From Frigidibacter mobilis (GTDB lineage Bacteria; Pseudomonadota; Alphaproteobacteria; Rhodobacterales; Rhodobacteraceae): a stretch of 64,000 nt of DNA. The stretch is taken from NCBI RefSeq assembly GCF_001620265.1, contig NZ_CP012661.1:3454501-3518500 (forward strand). The letters run 5' to 3'. The notes beneath the pieces were generated by a model. The model did no database searches, was not told the origin of the DNA, and worked only from the letters and a program-made list of their open reading frames with translations. Positions 1-7,623 of this stretch are shown here, one piece after another (position 1 is the first letter of the stretch; the number at the start of each line of letters is the position of its first letter). Position numbers and translations under genes: made by a program.

Positions 1-1
1 G

Positions 2-733
2 GAACAGGACCTTGTGGCAAAAGCCACTGCCGTCGCCGAGCGCGAGCGCGCGGCAGAGGTCCGGGCGCTGGAGGCGGATGCGGCGGCTGCGGCGCAGATG
101 GCAGCTGCGTCGGAACGCGAGCGCCGGAACGCCGCGCGCGAACTGCTCATTGCCCGCCGCGCCGAGCGCAACAGGCTGGAGGGCGGGCAGCTGCAAACCC
201 GCGCAGACGCGCTCACCACGCGGGAGCAAGACCTTGCGGCAGAGGCCGCTGCCGTCGCCGAGCGCGAGCGCGCAGCCAAAGCCAAGGCGGAAGCTGCCGA
301 GGCGAAGACCGCCGAGGCCGACGCCGTGATCGCCGTCGCCGAAAGCGTTGAGGCCGGCCTGCTCACCTTTGAGGCCGGTCCCGCCGGCCCGCGCGCCAAG
401 CGGCACGAGGACAAGGTCGAGCCCGGCCTGGTCACAGGCCTGATGACCCGGATGCGCGCCTCGGTCAGCGGCCGGACTCTGGCGATCACCGCACTTGGAA
501 AGGCTTGGTCGAAGCTGCGCACCGATGCCAAGACCGAGGCGGAAACCCGGCTTCGGGAGCGCACGGCGGATCTCGACAAGGCGGATGCCGCGCTCGTTGA
601 GGTTGCGAAGACCTTGCCCGAAGCGCACCGGAACCGCTTCGCGGCGGTCTACGCTCCGCTGGCGTCAATCCTCACCAGGATCAGGCGCGATACGCGGCGC
701 GGGGAGGGGCGCGAGGGTGAAGGCGAGCGGTGA
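2..733 (+). CDS. C-terminal part of a Mob/Pre-like plasmid mobilisation protein (5' end outside window)
   Basis: The reading frame is open to the first base, so this is the last 243 residues of a longer protein. It is alanine/glutamate/arginine rich and predicted coiled coil. A heptad-like block (EQDLVAKATAVAERERAA) recurs about 75 residues later as EQDLAAEAAAVAERERAA. Such long charged coiled-coil tails follow the relaxase domain of Mob/Pre (MobV-type) plasmid recombination proteins in alphaproteobacterial plasmids, which is the basis of the call. The catalytic N-terminal domain is not in the window, so the assignment is by architecture and context only. A GTG at 14 could be mistaken for a start, but the repeat begins upstream of it. 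A KfrA-like or other structural coiled-coil protein is possible. Confidence 0.5.
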   Translation, partial: EQDLVAKATAVAERERAAEVRALEADAAAAAQMAAASERERRNAARELLIARRAERNRLEGGQLQTRADALTTREQDLAAEAAAVAERERAAKAKAEAAEAKTAEADAVIAVAESVEAGLLTFEAGPAGPRAKRHEDKVEPGLVTGLMTRMRASVSGRTLAITALGKAWSKLRTDAKTEAETRLRERTADLDKADAALVEVAKTLPEAHRNRFAAVYAPLASILTRIRRDTRRGEGREGEGER

Positions 734-811
734 GGGCGGTTGGAGGCGGACAGCGGTCATTCGCTGCGGGGCCGTGCAAGATCAATTCGGCTTAAGACAC
801 CCTACTTGCGC

Positions 812-828
812 TTCGTGAGAATCACGAA
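812..828. promoter_or_regulatory. Perfect 17-bp palindrome, candidate operator of the accessory operon
   Basis: The arms TTCGTGA and TCACGAA flank GAA. It lies 79 bp before the preferred start of the nucleotidyltransferase-like gene at 908. A TATGCT hexamer (832-837) follows directly, so a bound dimer would cover the promoter. The second gene of the operon encodes an XRE-type HTH protein, so autoregulation is the obvious inference. Confidence 0.45.
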
Positions 829-907
829 AGGTATGCTTTCTTGTCTATGCAAGCACCGCCAACGGACGAGCTTGACTGGAACGAGTTACAACACTATCGT
901 TGTAAGC

Positions 908-1387
908 ATGATACCCGATCACATCGATTTTCCCGGTTCTCCCTGGCCAGTTCTGCCCCCCGGCATCCATGTGGCGACCCTCGCTGAGGTGGAGCTGCGG
1001 TTCGCATCGAACCCAAAACGGCGGGTGCAGTTTAAAGGGTTAGTTGCGGCCCTGACCGGCTTGCGGGGTGCGGGATGCAGGCGCGCGTTTCTCGACGGGA
1101 GCTTTGTTACGGCCAAGCCCCATCCCGGCGACTTCGATGCCTGCTGGGACCCCACCGGTGTTGATGGGGCTTTGCTCGATCCGGTGTTGCTTACATTCGA
1201 TAACAACCGAGCAGCACAGAAGGTCAAGTATCAAGGGGAGCTGTTCCCGTCCGCGATTCCAGCCGACCGGGCCGGAACTATCTTCATCGAGTTCTTCCAA
1301 GTTGATCGTTTCACCGGTGCCCGGAAGGGCATCGTCGCGATCGACCTTTCGGCCGACCCGATGCTCCAACCAACGGTGACGTCATGA
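908..1387 (+). CDS. DUF6932-like protein with nucleotidyltransferase motif
   Basis: The protein has 159 residues from ATG 908, which matches the family's usual MIPD start; the frame stays open upstream to 740 but that part has no family-like features. Residues 62-77 read LDGSFVTAKPHPGDFD, fitting the G-S...D-x-D active-site pattern of the minimal nucleotidyltransferase fold (G64, S65, D75, D77), and resemble DUF6932 proteins. Function is unproven; the motif suggests transfer of a nucleotide to an RNA or protein, as in some toxin-antitoxin enzymes. The stop overlaps the next start in an ATGA, so translation is probably coupled to the HTH-protease gene. It sits in a mobile element and is first in a three-gene operon behind a palindrome at 812-828. 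Confidence 0.65.
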   Translation: MIPDHIDFPGSPWPVLPPGIHVATLAEVELRFASNPKRRVQFKGLVAALTGLRGAGCRRAFLDGSFVTAKPHPGDFDACWDPTGVDGALLDPVLLTFDNNRAAQKVKYQGELFPSAIPADRAGTIFIEFFQVDRFTGARKGIVAIDLSADPMLQPTVTS

Positions 1388-2673
1388 TCTACAGCGATAA
1401 GCAGTACGCCATAACAGAGGGGCAGTTGGGCAAGCTTCGCCACGCGCTCGCGGCCGCCCAGTCCGAGGACACCGATGCAACCGGCGAGCAAAGCTGGCTG
1501 CGCGATGCCCAAGCCGATGCTATTAGAAGCCAGATCGCGACCTTGGAGGCCGAACTCTCCCACTACAAGCTTCTGAAGTCAGGTGAAATTACGTTCGCCA
1601 AGACGCACTCGCTGGAAAACCTACCCTCAGTGCTCGTCCAGGCGCGGATCGCGGCCGGCATGAGCCAAACCGAGCTTGCCGAGCGGCTCGGCATGAAGGC
1701 ACAGCAAATTCAGCGATACGAGGCCTCGGACTATTCGGGTGCGAGCCTCGATCGACTAATCGGCGTGTGCGAAGTTCTGAACGTCCACACCACCGGACTA
1801 TTCAAGAGCGACGACACTTCCAAAGGGTTCGTCTTCTCGTGGTCGAACATCGACGACGTCGTGTGGAACCAGCTCCCCGCTCGCGAGATGGCGAAGCGCG
1901 GTTGGTTTGATGTGCCGCGCAAGGGCGATGTATACCAGCTCGCGCGCGAGTACTTCATGCGGGCGGCTGGGCCGCAGTTCGCAAGCGCCTACCATCGCAA
2001 GAAGATGCACGGTGGCTCGATGCCGAACGAGTACGCGCTGCTCGCTTGGCAAGCACGAATCCTAGAGCGTGCGCAAGACATTGTGGAGACCTACGACCCA
2101 CCAGAGTTCGTCGCCGACGATCGCTGGATTGCCGATCTCGTCGCACTTACGCGGCGAAAAGACGGTGCCAAGCGCGCGCAGGCGCTTCTTCTGTCCAAAG
2201 GCATCATCTTAGTTGCGGAGAAGCACCTGTCGGGCACTTACCTCGATGGTGGGGCCATGCTCGATCACGACGGTCGGCCGGTCATCGGGCTCACGCTGCG
2301 ATTTAATCGCCTCGACAACTTCTGGTTCGTGCTTTTGCACGAGCTTGGGCACGTGTTCCTGCACCTCATGGACGGGCTGCGCTACGACTTCTTCGACGAA
2401 GAAGAGACGGTCGGCGACGACGAGGTCGAGCGCCAAGCAGATAAGTTCGCGCTCGACAATCTCATACCGGAGGCAAAGTGGGACGAGTGCCTTTCGCGCT
2501 TTGCACTTTCCGAGGAGGCGGTACGAATCGACGCCAAAAATCTCGGTATCGACGCCAGCATCATCGCCGGGCGCATTCGCAAGGAGCGTGGTGACTTCAC
2601 TATTCTCCAGGGTCTGATTGGGCAGGGCCAAGTCGTGCCGCAATTTGAGGATGACGGCGATGAACTTGTCTGA
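1384..2673 (+). CDS. HTH-XRE regulator fused to an ImmA/IrrE-type metalloprotease
   Basis: 429 residues. The N-terminal 75 residues are helical and charged, like HigA/HipB-type antitoxin leaders. Residues about 77-130 form an XRE helix-turn-helix (AGMSQTELAERLGMKAQQIQ). The C-terminal half is an ImmA/IrrE zinc peptidase with HELGH at 319-323 and the third ligand in E349-RQADKFA. Relatives relieve repression by cleaving a repressor or act as an antitoxin-protease. The gene overlaps the nucleotidyltransferase-like gene by 4 bp and the beta-type gene by about 23 bp, so the three are probably co-translated. Inferred role: regulator or sensor that binds the operon promoter and is proteolytically activated. 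The domain calls are firm; the target is unknown. Confidence 0.85.
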   Translation: MIYSDKQYAITEGQLGKLRHALAAAQSEDTDATGEQSWLRDAQADAIRSQIATLEAELSHYKLLKSGEITFAKTHSLENLPSVLVQARIAAGMSQTELAERLGMKAQQIQRYEASDYSGASLDRLIGVCEVLNVHTTGLFKSDDTSKGFVFSWSNIDDVVWNQLPAREMAKRGWFDVPRKGDVYQLAREYFMRAAGPQFASAYHRKKMHGGSMPNEYALLAWQARILERAQDIVETYDPPEFVADDRWIADLVALTRRKDGAKRAQALLLSKGIILVAEKHLSGTYLDGGAMLDHDGRPVIGLTLRFNRLDNFWFVLLHELGHVFLHLMDGLRYDFFDEEETVGDDEVERQADKFALDNLIPEAKWDECLSRFALSEEAVRIDAKNLGIDASIIAGRIRKERGDFTILQGLIGQGQVVPQFEDDGDELV

Positions 2674-3751
2674 GGATACCTACGTCCCGGCACTGCGATG
2701 GCGACAGGGGGAGTACCAGGCCCTCTTTCGCTTAGCGCCCGCGGTAAAAGATCGGGTGATGCCGCTCATTACCATCCCGCCCGTCGAATTCGACTTCGAG
2801 CTTTGGCAGCCGAGGAAGTCCGTCCACGCGCACCTCCACCCATTCATTGCACGGTTCGATGCTAAGTGGGGCAAGCGGCCGGCCTGGATCGCCCTAGACA
2901 CGAAGATCGCGGAAGGGCGAATGGATGACGGCTCGCACCCTTTCGACTACGTGTTCGACGGGCTGCGGCCGAAGGGCGGCACTGCGATCCCCGCGCTGCC
3001 CCTGGATGTCGATTCCTATACGATGAACGCCGCCGCCCGAGCCACAGTTGCAGACGGTCAAGGCGCTGCCGTGGTTCTTCGGCTCGAAGACCTGATGAGT
3101 GGCAACCCACGCAAGGCAATCGTGAACTTTGCGGGCAGTCTCGGCATTGAGCTCGATGAGTTGGACGTGATCGTCGACTTGCGGGCGCGAAACTTCGAGC
3201 CCTACAAGGTTTTCGCGACGGCTCTAACCGCTGCCTTCAAGCGTTTGGGCAATCTCCACGAGGTCCGCAACCTTGTCCTTTTGGGCACCGCGATCCCGGA
3301 ATCCTTCGCGCAACTAGCCAAGGGGTCGGACGAGATTCCGCGGCATGACTGGCTGTTCTTCAAGGAACTAATGACCGCAATGCCGGCCGGGATGCGCCGG
3401 CCGATCTACGGGGACCACACGATCGTGCATCCCGAGTTCATGGCGATGGACATGCGCAAAGTGAAGGCTGCGGGCAAAATCGTCTATACGACACCAGAGA
3501 CCTGGGCCACGCGCAAGGGTGGCGCGTTCCGGGATAACCCGGCGCAAATGCACGCGCACTGTGCCGAGGTGGTCAACGACCCTGCATTCGCGTTTCGAGG
3601 GGCGGGCTTTTCCTACGGCGACAAGTATATCGCCGATTGCGCAGTGAAGGCGGAAAGCCCAAGCAATCTATCGCGCTGGAAGGACGTCGCGATCAACCAT
3701 CACATCACAACGGTTGCGGATGATCTCGCCACCTTGTTCGGGACGCCATAG
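2651..3751 (+). CDS. Beta family protein (T4 beta-like)
   Basis: 366 residues from ATG 2651; ATG 2660 is equally possible. It has the family's opening signature, YVPALRWRQGEYQALFRL (residues 9-26), followed by alternating strands and helices that suggest a barrel-like fold. Proteins of this type (phage T4 beta family, and the related sce7725 family) turn up sporadically in bacterial accessory regions, often next to an sce7726-type protein, as here. The biochemical activity is unknown; an anti-phage role is an inference from such neighbourhoods. The start lies inside the preceding HTH-protease gene, and the 3' end overlaps the convergent sce7726-type gene by 47 bp. Confidence 0.75.
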   Translation: MTAMNLSEDTYVPALRWRQGEYQALFRLAPAVKDRVMPLITIPPVEFDFELWQPRKSVHAHLHPFIARFDAKWGKRPAWIALDTKIAEGRMDDGSHPFDYVFDGLRPKGGTAIPALPLDVDSYTMNAAARATVADGQGAAVVLRLEDLMSGNPRKAIVNFAGSLGIELDELDVIVDLRARNFEPYKVFATALTAAFKRLGNLHEVRNLVLLGTAIPESFAQLAKGSDEIPRHDWLFFKELMTAMPAGMRRPIYGDHTIVHPEFMAMDMRKVKAAGKIVYTTPETWATRKGGAFRDNPAQMHAHCAEVVNDPAFAFRGAGFSYGDKYIADCAVKAESPSNLSRWKDVAINHHITTVADDLATLFGTP

Positions 3752-4304
3752 CAGCCTTGATCGCCGGTGCCAGTTCGCGGACCGGCACTTCGTCCGCAAG
3801 AACGCGGTAGAGCCGCACTCGAGGCGCGTTCACGTCAGCATTCGAGGCGCCGCGCGCGCGCAACAGGTTTTGCGCCTCCGGATGCCAGAGCAGGTGCGCC
3901 AGCATAAACGGATCGAGACCCGGGTTGACGCGTGCGCGCCGATGGCTCGTGAAAGTGATGCCGCCGCGTGGTCCCTCGACAATCTCCGTCATCCCGCACC
4001 ATTCCGGAGCGATCGCCGCCGCCGCTTCGAGATGGCGGGTGGCGACAACGAGGGTGAGCTTCTGAAGGGCACCCATGTAGGTCGCGAGCTGCCGCGGCAA
4101 ACGGCCGAGCGTGTCGGCGGCACTCTTGATCTCGTAGCCGTGCAAGTGGCCGTTGAAGACGGCGAGGTCGATCCGACTCCGGGCATGGGCGAGGCCCAGC
4201 TCGTCGATCATCAAGACGTCGTCGCGCCCGCGATGATGTCGCAAATGACGAGTTTTCAGCGCGGTTCGGATTTCGCGTTCATTGTTGGTTCTGTGCACTT
4301 CCAC
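3705..4304 (-). CDS. sce7726 family protein, PD-(D/E)xK nuclease-like
   Basis: 199 residues if the GTG at 4304 is used, which has an AGGAGG 12 bp upstream; an in-frame ATG at 4403 would add 33 residues. The core RIDLAVFNGHLHGYEIKS (residues 44-61, D46 and E58-x-K60) is the D...ExK pattern of restriction-like nucleases and is the hallmark of the sce7726 family. It is followed by strand-helix repeats (LTLVVATRHLEAA, WCGMTEIVE). The family is usually encoded beside an sce7725/beta-type protein; here the partner is convergent with a 47-bp overlap of coding ends. It probably acts with the beta protein as a DNA-targeting accessory system, but no activity has been shown to my knowledge. Confidence 0.7.
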   Translation of the reverse strand: MEVHRTNNEREIRTALKTRHLRHHRGRDDVLMIDELGLAHARSRIDLAVFNGHLHGYEIKSAADTLGRLPRQLATYMGALQKLTLVVATRHLEAAAAIAPEWCGMTEIVEGPRGGITFTSHRRARVNPGLDPFMLAHLLWHPEAQNLLRARGASNADVNAPRVRLYRVLADEVPVRELAPAIKAAMASRTRWRDHPQPL

Positions 4305-4901
4305 CTTAACCGATCCCCTCCTCGCCCTGAAATCAGGCCAAGCACAGAAAGCTACTGCCGTCGAGATCTCGCGCGCCGAAATCGATCTACCGTTATGCCG
4401 CAAAGCGGCATCAAGTATCGCCGCCGACCCCAGCGGGCCGAATGCGTTTGATCGCCGCGCCCGCCTAGTTCTCTTCGTCTCAGAAGATCATCTGGTCGCG
4501 CCAGCAATCACGCAAATGTAGGCACCATAAAGGCCGAAGCCACCGTCGAGCGCAAGCGGTCTCAGCAGTTCCCGCTAACTATCTTCCAAGCGATGCCACC
4601 CTTATCGCGAGTGTGAAGGTCTGCTCGCCGCACACCGGTACCCCTTCGCCGCCGTATACCCTTCGCCGTCGCTCGTTACCGGATCCGCAGCGAAAACCTA
4701 GATCGGGCGCAACGGCGGAGCGCTGAGAGGCGACACTCAACGGCCGACAGAGAAAAAATTTATTGATTATCAAGGTACTACAAGAACTCTCACTTTTCCA
4801 TTTCCGTGCCCCTCCCCCCGTATCGACCTTTTGTTTGTCCCGGCGGCAAAGGCGAATGCAGACCGCCGGGGACATGTCCGAACTCTTACCGGGAGACTGC
4901 C
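4305..4901. other. Gene-poor interval between the nuclease gene and the next gene
   Basis: I see no convincing gene here. Open frames on both strands are short, lack family signatures and look like shadows. The stretch 4746-4800 is distinctly AT-rich (a run of A/T near 4753-4770) and probably holds the promoter of the gene at 4902. The leftward half must hold the promoter of the sce7726-type gene. Confidence 0.5.
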
Positions 4902-5309
4902 ATGGCACTGCCCTACCTCTTCCCCACCGCCCCGAGTCCCACGACCGGCCGGTTGTTCACACAGTTCCAGAAGAGCGTCGGGAAGGACGCTCTGAGGGGC
5001 GAAAAGATGGCGCGCGAGTGCCGCACCGCAATTGCCGAGGTCATCGAGGCCTTTCTTGAGGCGTGCGAGCCGGAGCAGGTGGCCAACTTCTTCCTCACGG
5101 TCGAGCTCGCCTCGTCCGCCGCGAAGCGCAAGAAGATCGAGACGCATCCGATGCGGCCTGAAACCGTGACCGGGCGCGTCACGGCGGAACTTGCCAAGCG
5201 TGAAGCCCTGCGGGTGCAGGAGGAACGCGAGGCGCAGGCTCCAGCTGATGCGGCCAAAGGTCCGGCGAAAAGCGCCGCCAATCTGGGCGACACCGCTGTG
5301 TCCATGTAA
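4902..5309 (+). CDS. Hypothetical accessory protein of the mobile element
   Basis: 135 residues from ATG 4902, preceded by GGGAG at 4891; longer upstream extensions of the frame are unsupported. It opens with MALPYLFPTAPSPTTG, has a helical middle (KMARECRTAIAEVIEAFLEA) and ends in a charged, alanine-rich tail. No catalytic motif, membrane segment or signal peptide is visible. I do not recognise the family. It stands alone between an AT-rich upstream region and a strong intrinsic terminator at 5353, so it is probably a single-gene transcript. A DNA-binding or plasmid-maintenance role is only a guess. Confidence 0.6.
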   Translation: MALPYLFPTAPSPTTGRLFTQFQKSVGKDALRGEKMARECRTAIAEVIEAFLEACEPEQVANFFLTVELASSAAKRKKIETHPMRPETVTGRVTAELAKREALRVQEEREAQAPADAAKGPAKSAANLGDTAVSM

Positions 5310-5352
5310 AGGCGCCTGCCCGAGCCAAGTGGGCGCGATTGCTGCCCGCATC

Positions 5353-5382
5353 AAAAAGCCGCCCTCGATAGGGGCGGCTTTT
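5353..5382 (+). terminator. Intrinsic terminator
   Basis: AAAAGCCGCCC and GGGCGGCTTTT pair around a TCGATAG-type loop, with A-rich and T-rich outer ends, so it can act in both directions. It closes the gene ending at 5309 and insulates the Fic gene. Confidence 0.85.
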
Positions 5383-5407
5383 CTCATGTGCGCCTCGAAG
5401 CTCTCCA

Positions 5408-5439
5408 ACCGGCCAAAAAACCGGCCATGCGACCGGTCA
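5408..5439. repeat. Three direct repeats with exact 12-bp period upstream of the Fic gene
   Basis: ACCGGCCA occurs at 5408 and 5420, and ACCGGTCA at 5432, so the spacing is exactly 12 bp. ACCGGT is itself palindromic. The array lies about 90 bp before the Fic start, between a terminator and the gene, which suits an operator or small iteron-like array. Confidence 0.55.
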
Positions 5440-5530
5440 CATCCCGCTTATAGTGAAGCCAAATATCTGATACACATTCGTTTAATCCACCACCAACCCG
5501 GACACAGTTCCGGCCAGAGTGCAGGCCGCC

Positions 5531-6730
5531 ATGCCCATCCCCGACGACAAAGAAACGCTGGGACTGTTCGAACCACTCATGGTCTCGGAAGGCGCGTCAA
5601 CGCGCCCCGCGCTGAACGATCTGGCACTCGAACTGGCAGAAAAGTCCGCCGGCTTCCGCAGCAGCCTGCCCGACTCGATCGCGGCGGCCCTCGCTGATCT
5701 CGTCCGGTCGATGAACTGCTATTACAGCAACCTGATCGAGGGGCACGACACCCACCCGATCGATATCGAGCGGGCAATGCGCAACGATTACAGCGCCGAT
5801 CCGAAGAAGCGGAACCTGCAGTTGGAGGCGAAGGCCCATGTTGCGGTCCAGAAATGGATCGACGACGGCGGGATGACAGATCCGCCGACTGCGCCTGCCT
5901 CGGTCATCGAACTCCACCGGCGGTTCTGCGAGCTGCTGCCGCCCGAGCTTCTGTTCGTCGAGAACCCGAAGACGGGCGAGCGCATTCCGGTCGTGCCCGG
6001 TGAGCTGCGCAGCCGCTATGTCGATGTCGGTCGCCATATCGCGATCAGCCCCGGCGCGGTGCCGAGGTTCCTGGAGCGGATGCACAAGGCCTACAGCCTT
6101 CCGGGGCGGATCGAGCCGATCTTGGCCGCAGCCTGCGCTCATCATCGGCTGCTGTGGGTCCATCCCTTTCTCGACGGTAACGGCCGGGTCGCGCGGCTAA
6201 TGTCCTATGCGATGCTGCGCCAGGCGCTCGACACGCGGGGGCTGTGGTCGGTTGCCCGCGGGCTCGCCCGGCAGGAGGCGGCCTATAAGGAGCACCTGGC
6301 CGCCTGCGACGGCCCCCGCCGCGGCGACCGCGACGGGCGGGGCACCATAAGCGAGGCGGCGCTGGCGTCTTTCGCTGGCTTCTTCCTGCGGACCTGTATC
6401 GATCAGGTAGAGTTCATGGCTGGACTGATGCGGCCCGAGCGGTTGCGGGACCGGATCCTGATCTGGTGCGAGGAGGAAATGCGCGCCGGGGCGCTGCCGC
6501 CGAAGTCGGACACAGTTCTGAAAGCCGCGCTTTACCAAGGCAAGCTCGACCGCGGCGAGATCGAGGGGATCCTCGGCGCCAGCGAGCGCACCGCCCGCCG
6601 GGTGACATCCGCGCTACTTGAGGCGGGGGCGTTGTCGTCGTCAACCTCACGCGCCCCGCTGATGCTGGCGTTTCCGGCGAAGCACGCGGGCCGGTGGATG
6701 CCGGGGCTGTTTCCCGATCAGGTGTCGTGA
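5531..6730 (+). CDS. Fic family protein, self-inhibited class II type
   Basis: 399 residues from ATG 5531; a GTG at 5519 would add four. The Fic active site is complete: HPFLDGNGRVAR at residues 211-222, with catalytic His211. Upstream, SNLIEG at 66-71 matches the (S/T)xxxE(G/N) inhibitory helix found on the N-terminal side in class II Fic enzymes, whose glutamate blocks ATP binding. The family transfers AMP (or a related group) to hydroxyl side chains of target proteins. The C-terminal 110 residues look like a winged-helix (ILGASERTARRVTSALLEAG). No separate antitoxin gene is adjacent, as expected for an enzyme with a built-in inhibitor. Last gene before the att site. Confidence 0.9.
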   Translation: MPIPDDKETLGLFEPLMVSEGASTRPALNDLALELAEKSAGFRSSLPDSIAAALADLVRSMNCYYSNLIEGHDTHPIDIERAMRNDYSADPKKRNLQLEAKAHVAVQKWIDDGGMTDPPTAPASVIELHRRFCELLPPELLFVENPKTGERIPVVPGELRSRYVDVGRHIAISPGAVPRFLERMHKAYSLPGRIEPILAAACAHHRLLWVHPFLDGNGRVARLMSYAMLRQALDTRGLWSVARGLARQEAAYKEHLAACDGPRRGDRDGRGTISEAALASFAGFFLRTCIDQVEFMAGLMRPERLRDRILIWCEEEMRAGALPPKSDTVLKAALYQGKLDRGEIEGILGASERTARRVTSALLEAGALSSSTSRAPLMLAFPAKHAGRWMPGLFPDQVS

Positions 6731-6890
6731 GTTCGGTCGGAGAATTGCAAAGCGACGCGCGGTCCGCCACCTGCTACAGGACCGGCCTGGCCCTCTTCAA
6801 CCGGTTTACAAACGCCCCATAACCCTTTGATCTTCACCCCCGAAAATCGCCCTCGGTTTACATTTTTATCCAGCACATTCAATAATTTAT

Positions 6891-6939
6891 GCGGATTGCA
6901 AATCCGTGAAGACCGGTTCGATTCCGGTACCCGCCTCCA
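6891..6939 (+). other. 3' half of tRNA-Cys(GCA): integration (att) site remnant
   Basis: The sequence gives an anticodon stem-loop with GCA (GGATTGCAAATCC), a short variable loop, a T arm ACCGGTTCGATTCCGGT, and an acceptor 3' strand ACCCGCC followed by TCCA. The matching 5' strand, GGCGGGT, and the D arm are absent upstream, so this is not a functional tRNA. Tyrosine integrases commonly recombine into tRNA 3' ends and leave exactly such a fragment at one element end, with the intact tRNA at the other. I infer the intact tRNA-Cys lies left of the window. Confidence 0.8.
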
Positions 6940-7046
6940 AGGTTTTCCAATGAGACATACGCCTTGCCGGAGGTTTGGCACGCGCTGTCCGGCTGTGGCA
7001 GGACAGGCGCCTAGACTTGCTCGTTCTGGCGGTGCCGACAAGATCC

Positions 7047-7159
7047 CGTTCATCTTCGAGGCAGCCATGCCCTCCATCGTGATCGTCGCCATCACCCTGC
7101 TGTTCCAGATCATCGGCGATGCGCTGCGCGACCGGCTGGATGCCTGGAGCAATGACTGA
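7047..7159 (+). pseudogene. Remnant of a peptide ABC transporter permease (DppC/OppC type)
   Basis: Only the last 37 or so residues survive: PFIFEAAMPSIVIVAITL... ending FQIIGDALRDRLDAWSND. This matches the conserved C-terminus of DppC-type permeases, with a final membrane helix and the GDALRDRLD ending. The 5' four-fifths are missing; the remnant begins about 100 bp from the tRNA-Cys fragment. Its stop overlaps the next start by 8 bp, so the ancestral operon order (permease, then ATPases) is preserved. Confidence 0.75.
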
Positions 7160-7623
7160 CCCGCTTGTGCAGATTGCCAGCCTGCGGCTTGGCTTCGATA
7201 CCGGCGCCGGCCGACTTGAGGTGCTGCGCGGCATTGATCTGGATATCGCACCGGGCGAGGTTCTGGCGCTGGGGGGGCGAGAGCGGATCGGGAAAGTCTG
7301 CCTTGGGAAGGTTGATCCTGAACCAGCACGCGCCACCCTTCGTGCCGGACCGGGCGCATATGGCTGGCTCGATCCGGCTGCGCGGCGAAGAGGTGCTGGG
7401 GGCGGGGCCAGAGAGGCTGCGCCGCCTGCGAGCGATCGATGCCGCGCTGATCTCGCAAGATGCGCTCTCGGGGCTGAACCCGGTCGTCCGCGTCGCCGAG
7501 CAGGTGGCCGAGGCGGCACGGGCCGCCGATCCGGCGCTGGTGCCCGGTGCGGCGATGCGCGCCGCGCGCGCCATGCTGGATGCCGTCGATTCGCACCTGC
7601 CCTGCCACGAGCCGCTGTCATGA
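7152..7623 (+). pseudogene. Broken peptide ABC transporter ATPase (DppD-like)
   Basis: Starts MTDPLVQIASLRLGFDTGAG with a normal ABC N-terminus. It shifts frame at a seven-G run (7271-7277, one base too many), just before the Walker A motif, which then reads GESGSGKSALGR in the next frame. The frame continues to ISQDALSGLNPVVRV (Q-loop region) and AMLDAV, but the signature motif, Walker B and H-loop are missing before the stop. This is therefore a real internal deletion, not only a sequencing slip. Confidence 0.8.

Larger units (their letters stand above)
1..6939. mobile_element. Right-hand part of an integrated mobile element ending in a tRNA-Cys att site
   Basis: I infer an integrative mobilisable or conjugative element whose left end lies outside the window. 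It carries a Mob/Pre-like tail at the left edge, accessory genes of defence or toxin type (nucleotidyltransferase-like protein, HTH-ImmA/IrrE protease, beta protein, sce7726-type protein, Fic), and ends at an isolated 3' half of tRNA-Cys at 6891-6939. No integrase or full tRNA-Cys is visible, so the left boundary and element class are unknown. The gene content and less GC-rich composition differ from the housekeeping genes to the right. The alternative is a series of independent insertions beside an old att scar. Confidence 0.6.

Noticed and set aside
4579..4908. 109-residue minus-strand open frame upstream of the small gene at 4902
   Set aside because: No family-like motif, no ribosome site, and it runs across the probable promoter and start of the plus-strand gene.
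6827..7159. Plus-strand open frame through the tRNA-Cys fragment
   Set aside because: Its GLQIREDRFDSGTRL segment is the usual translation of a tRNA-Cys 3' half; only the C-terminal permease remnant is meaningful.
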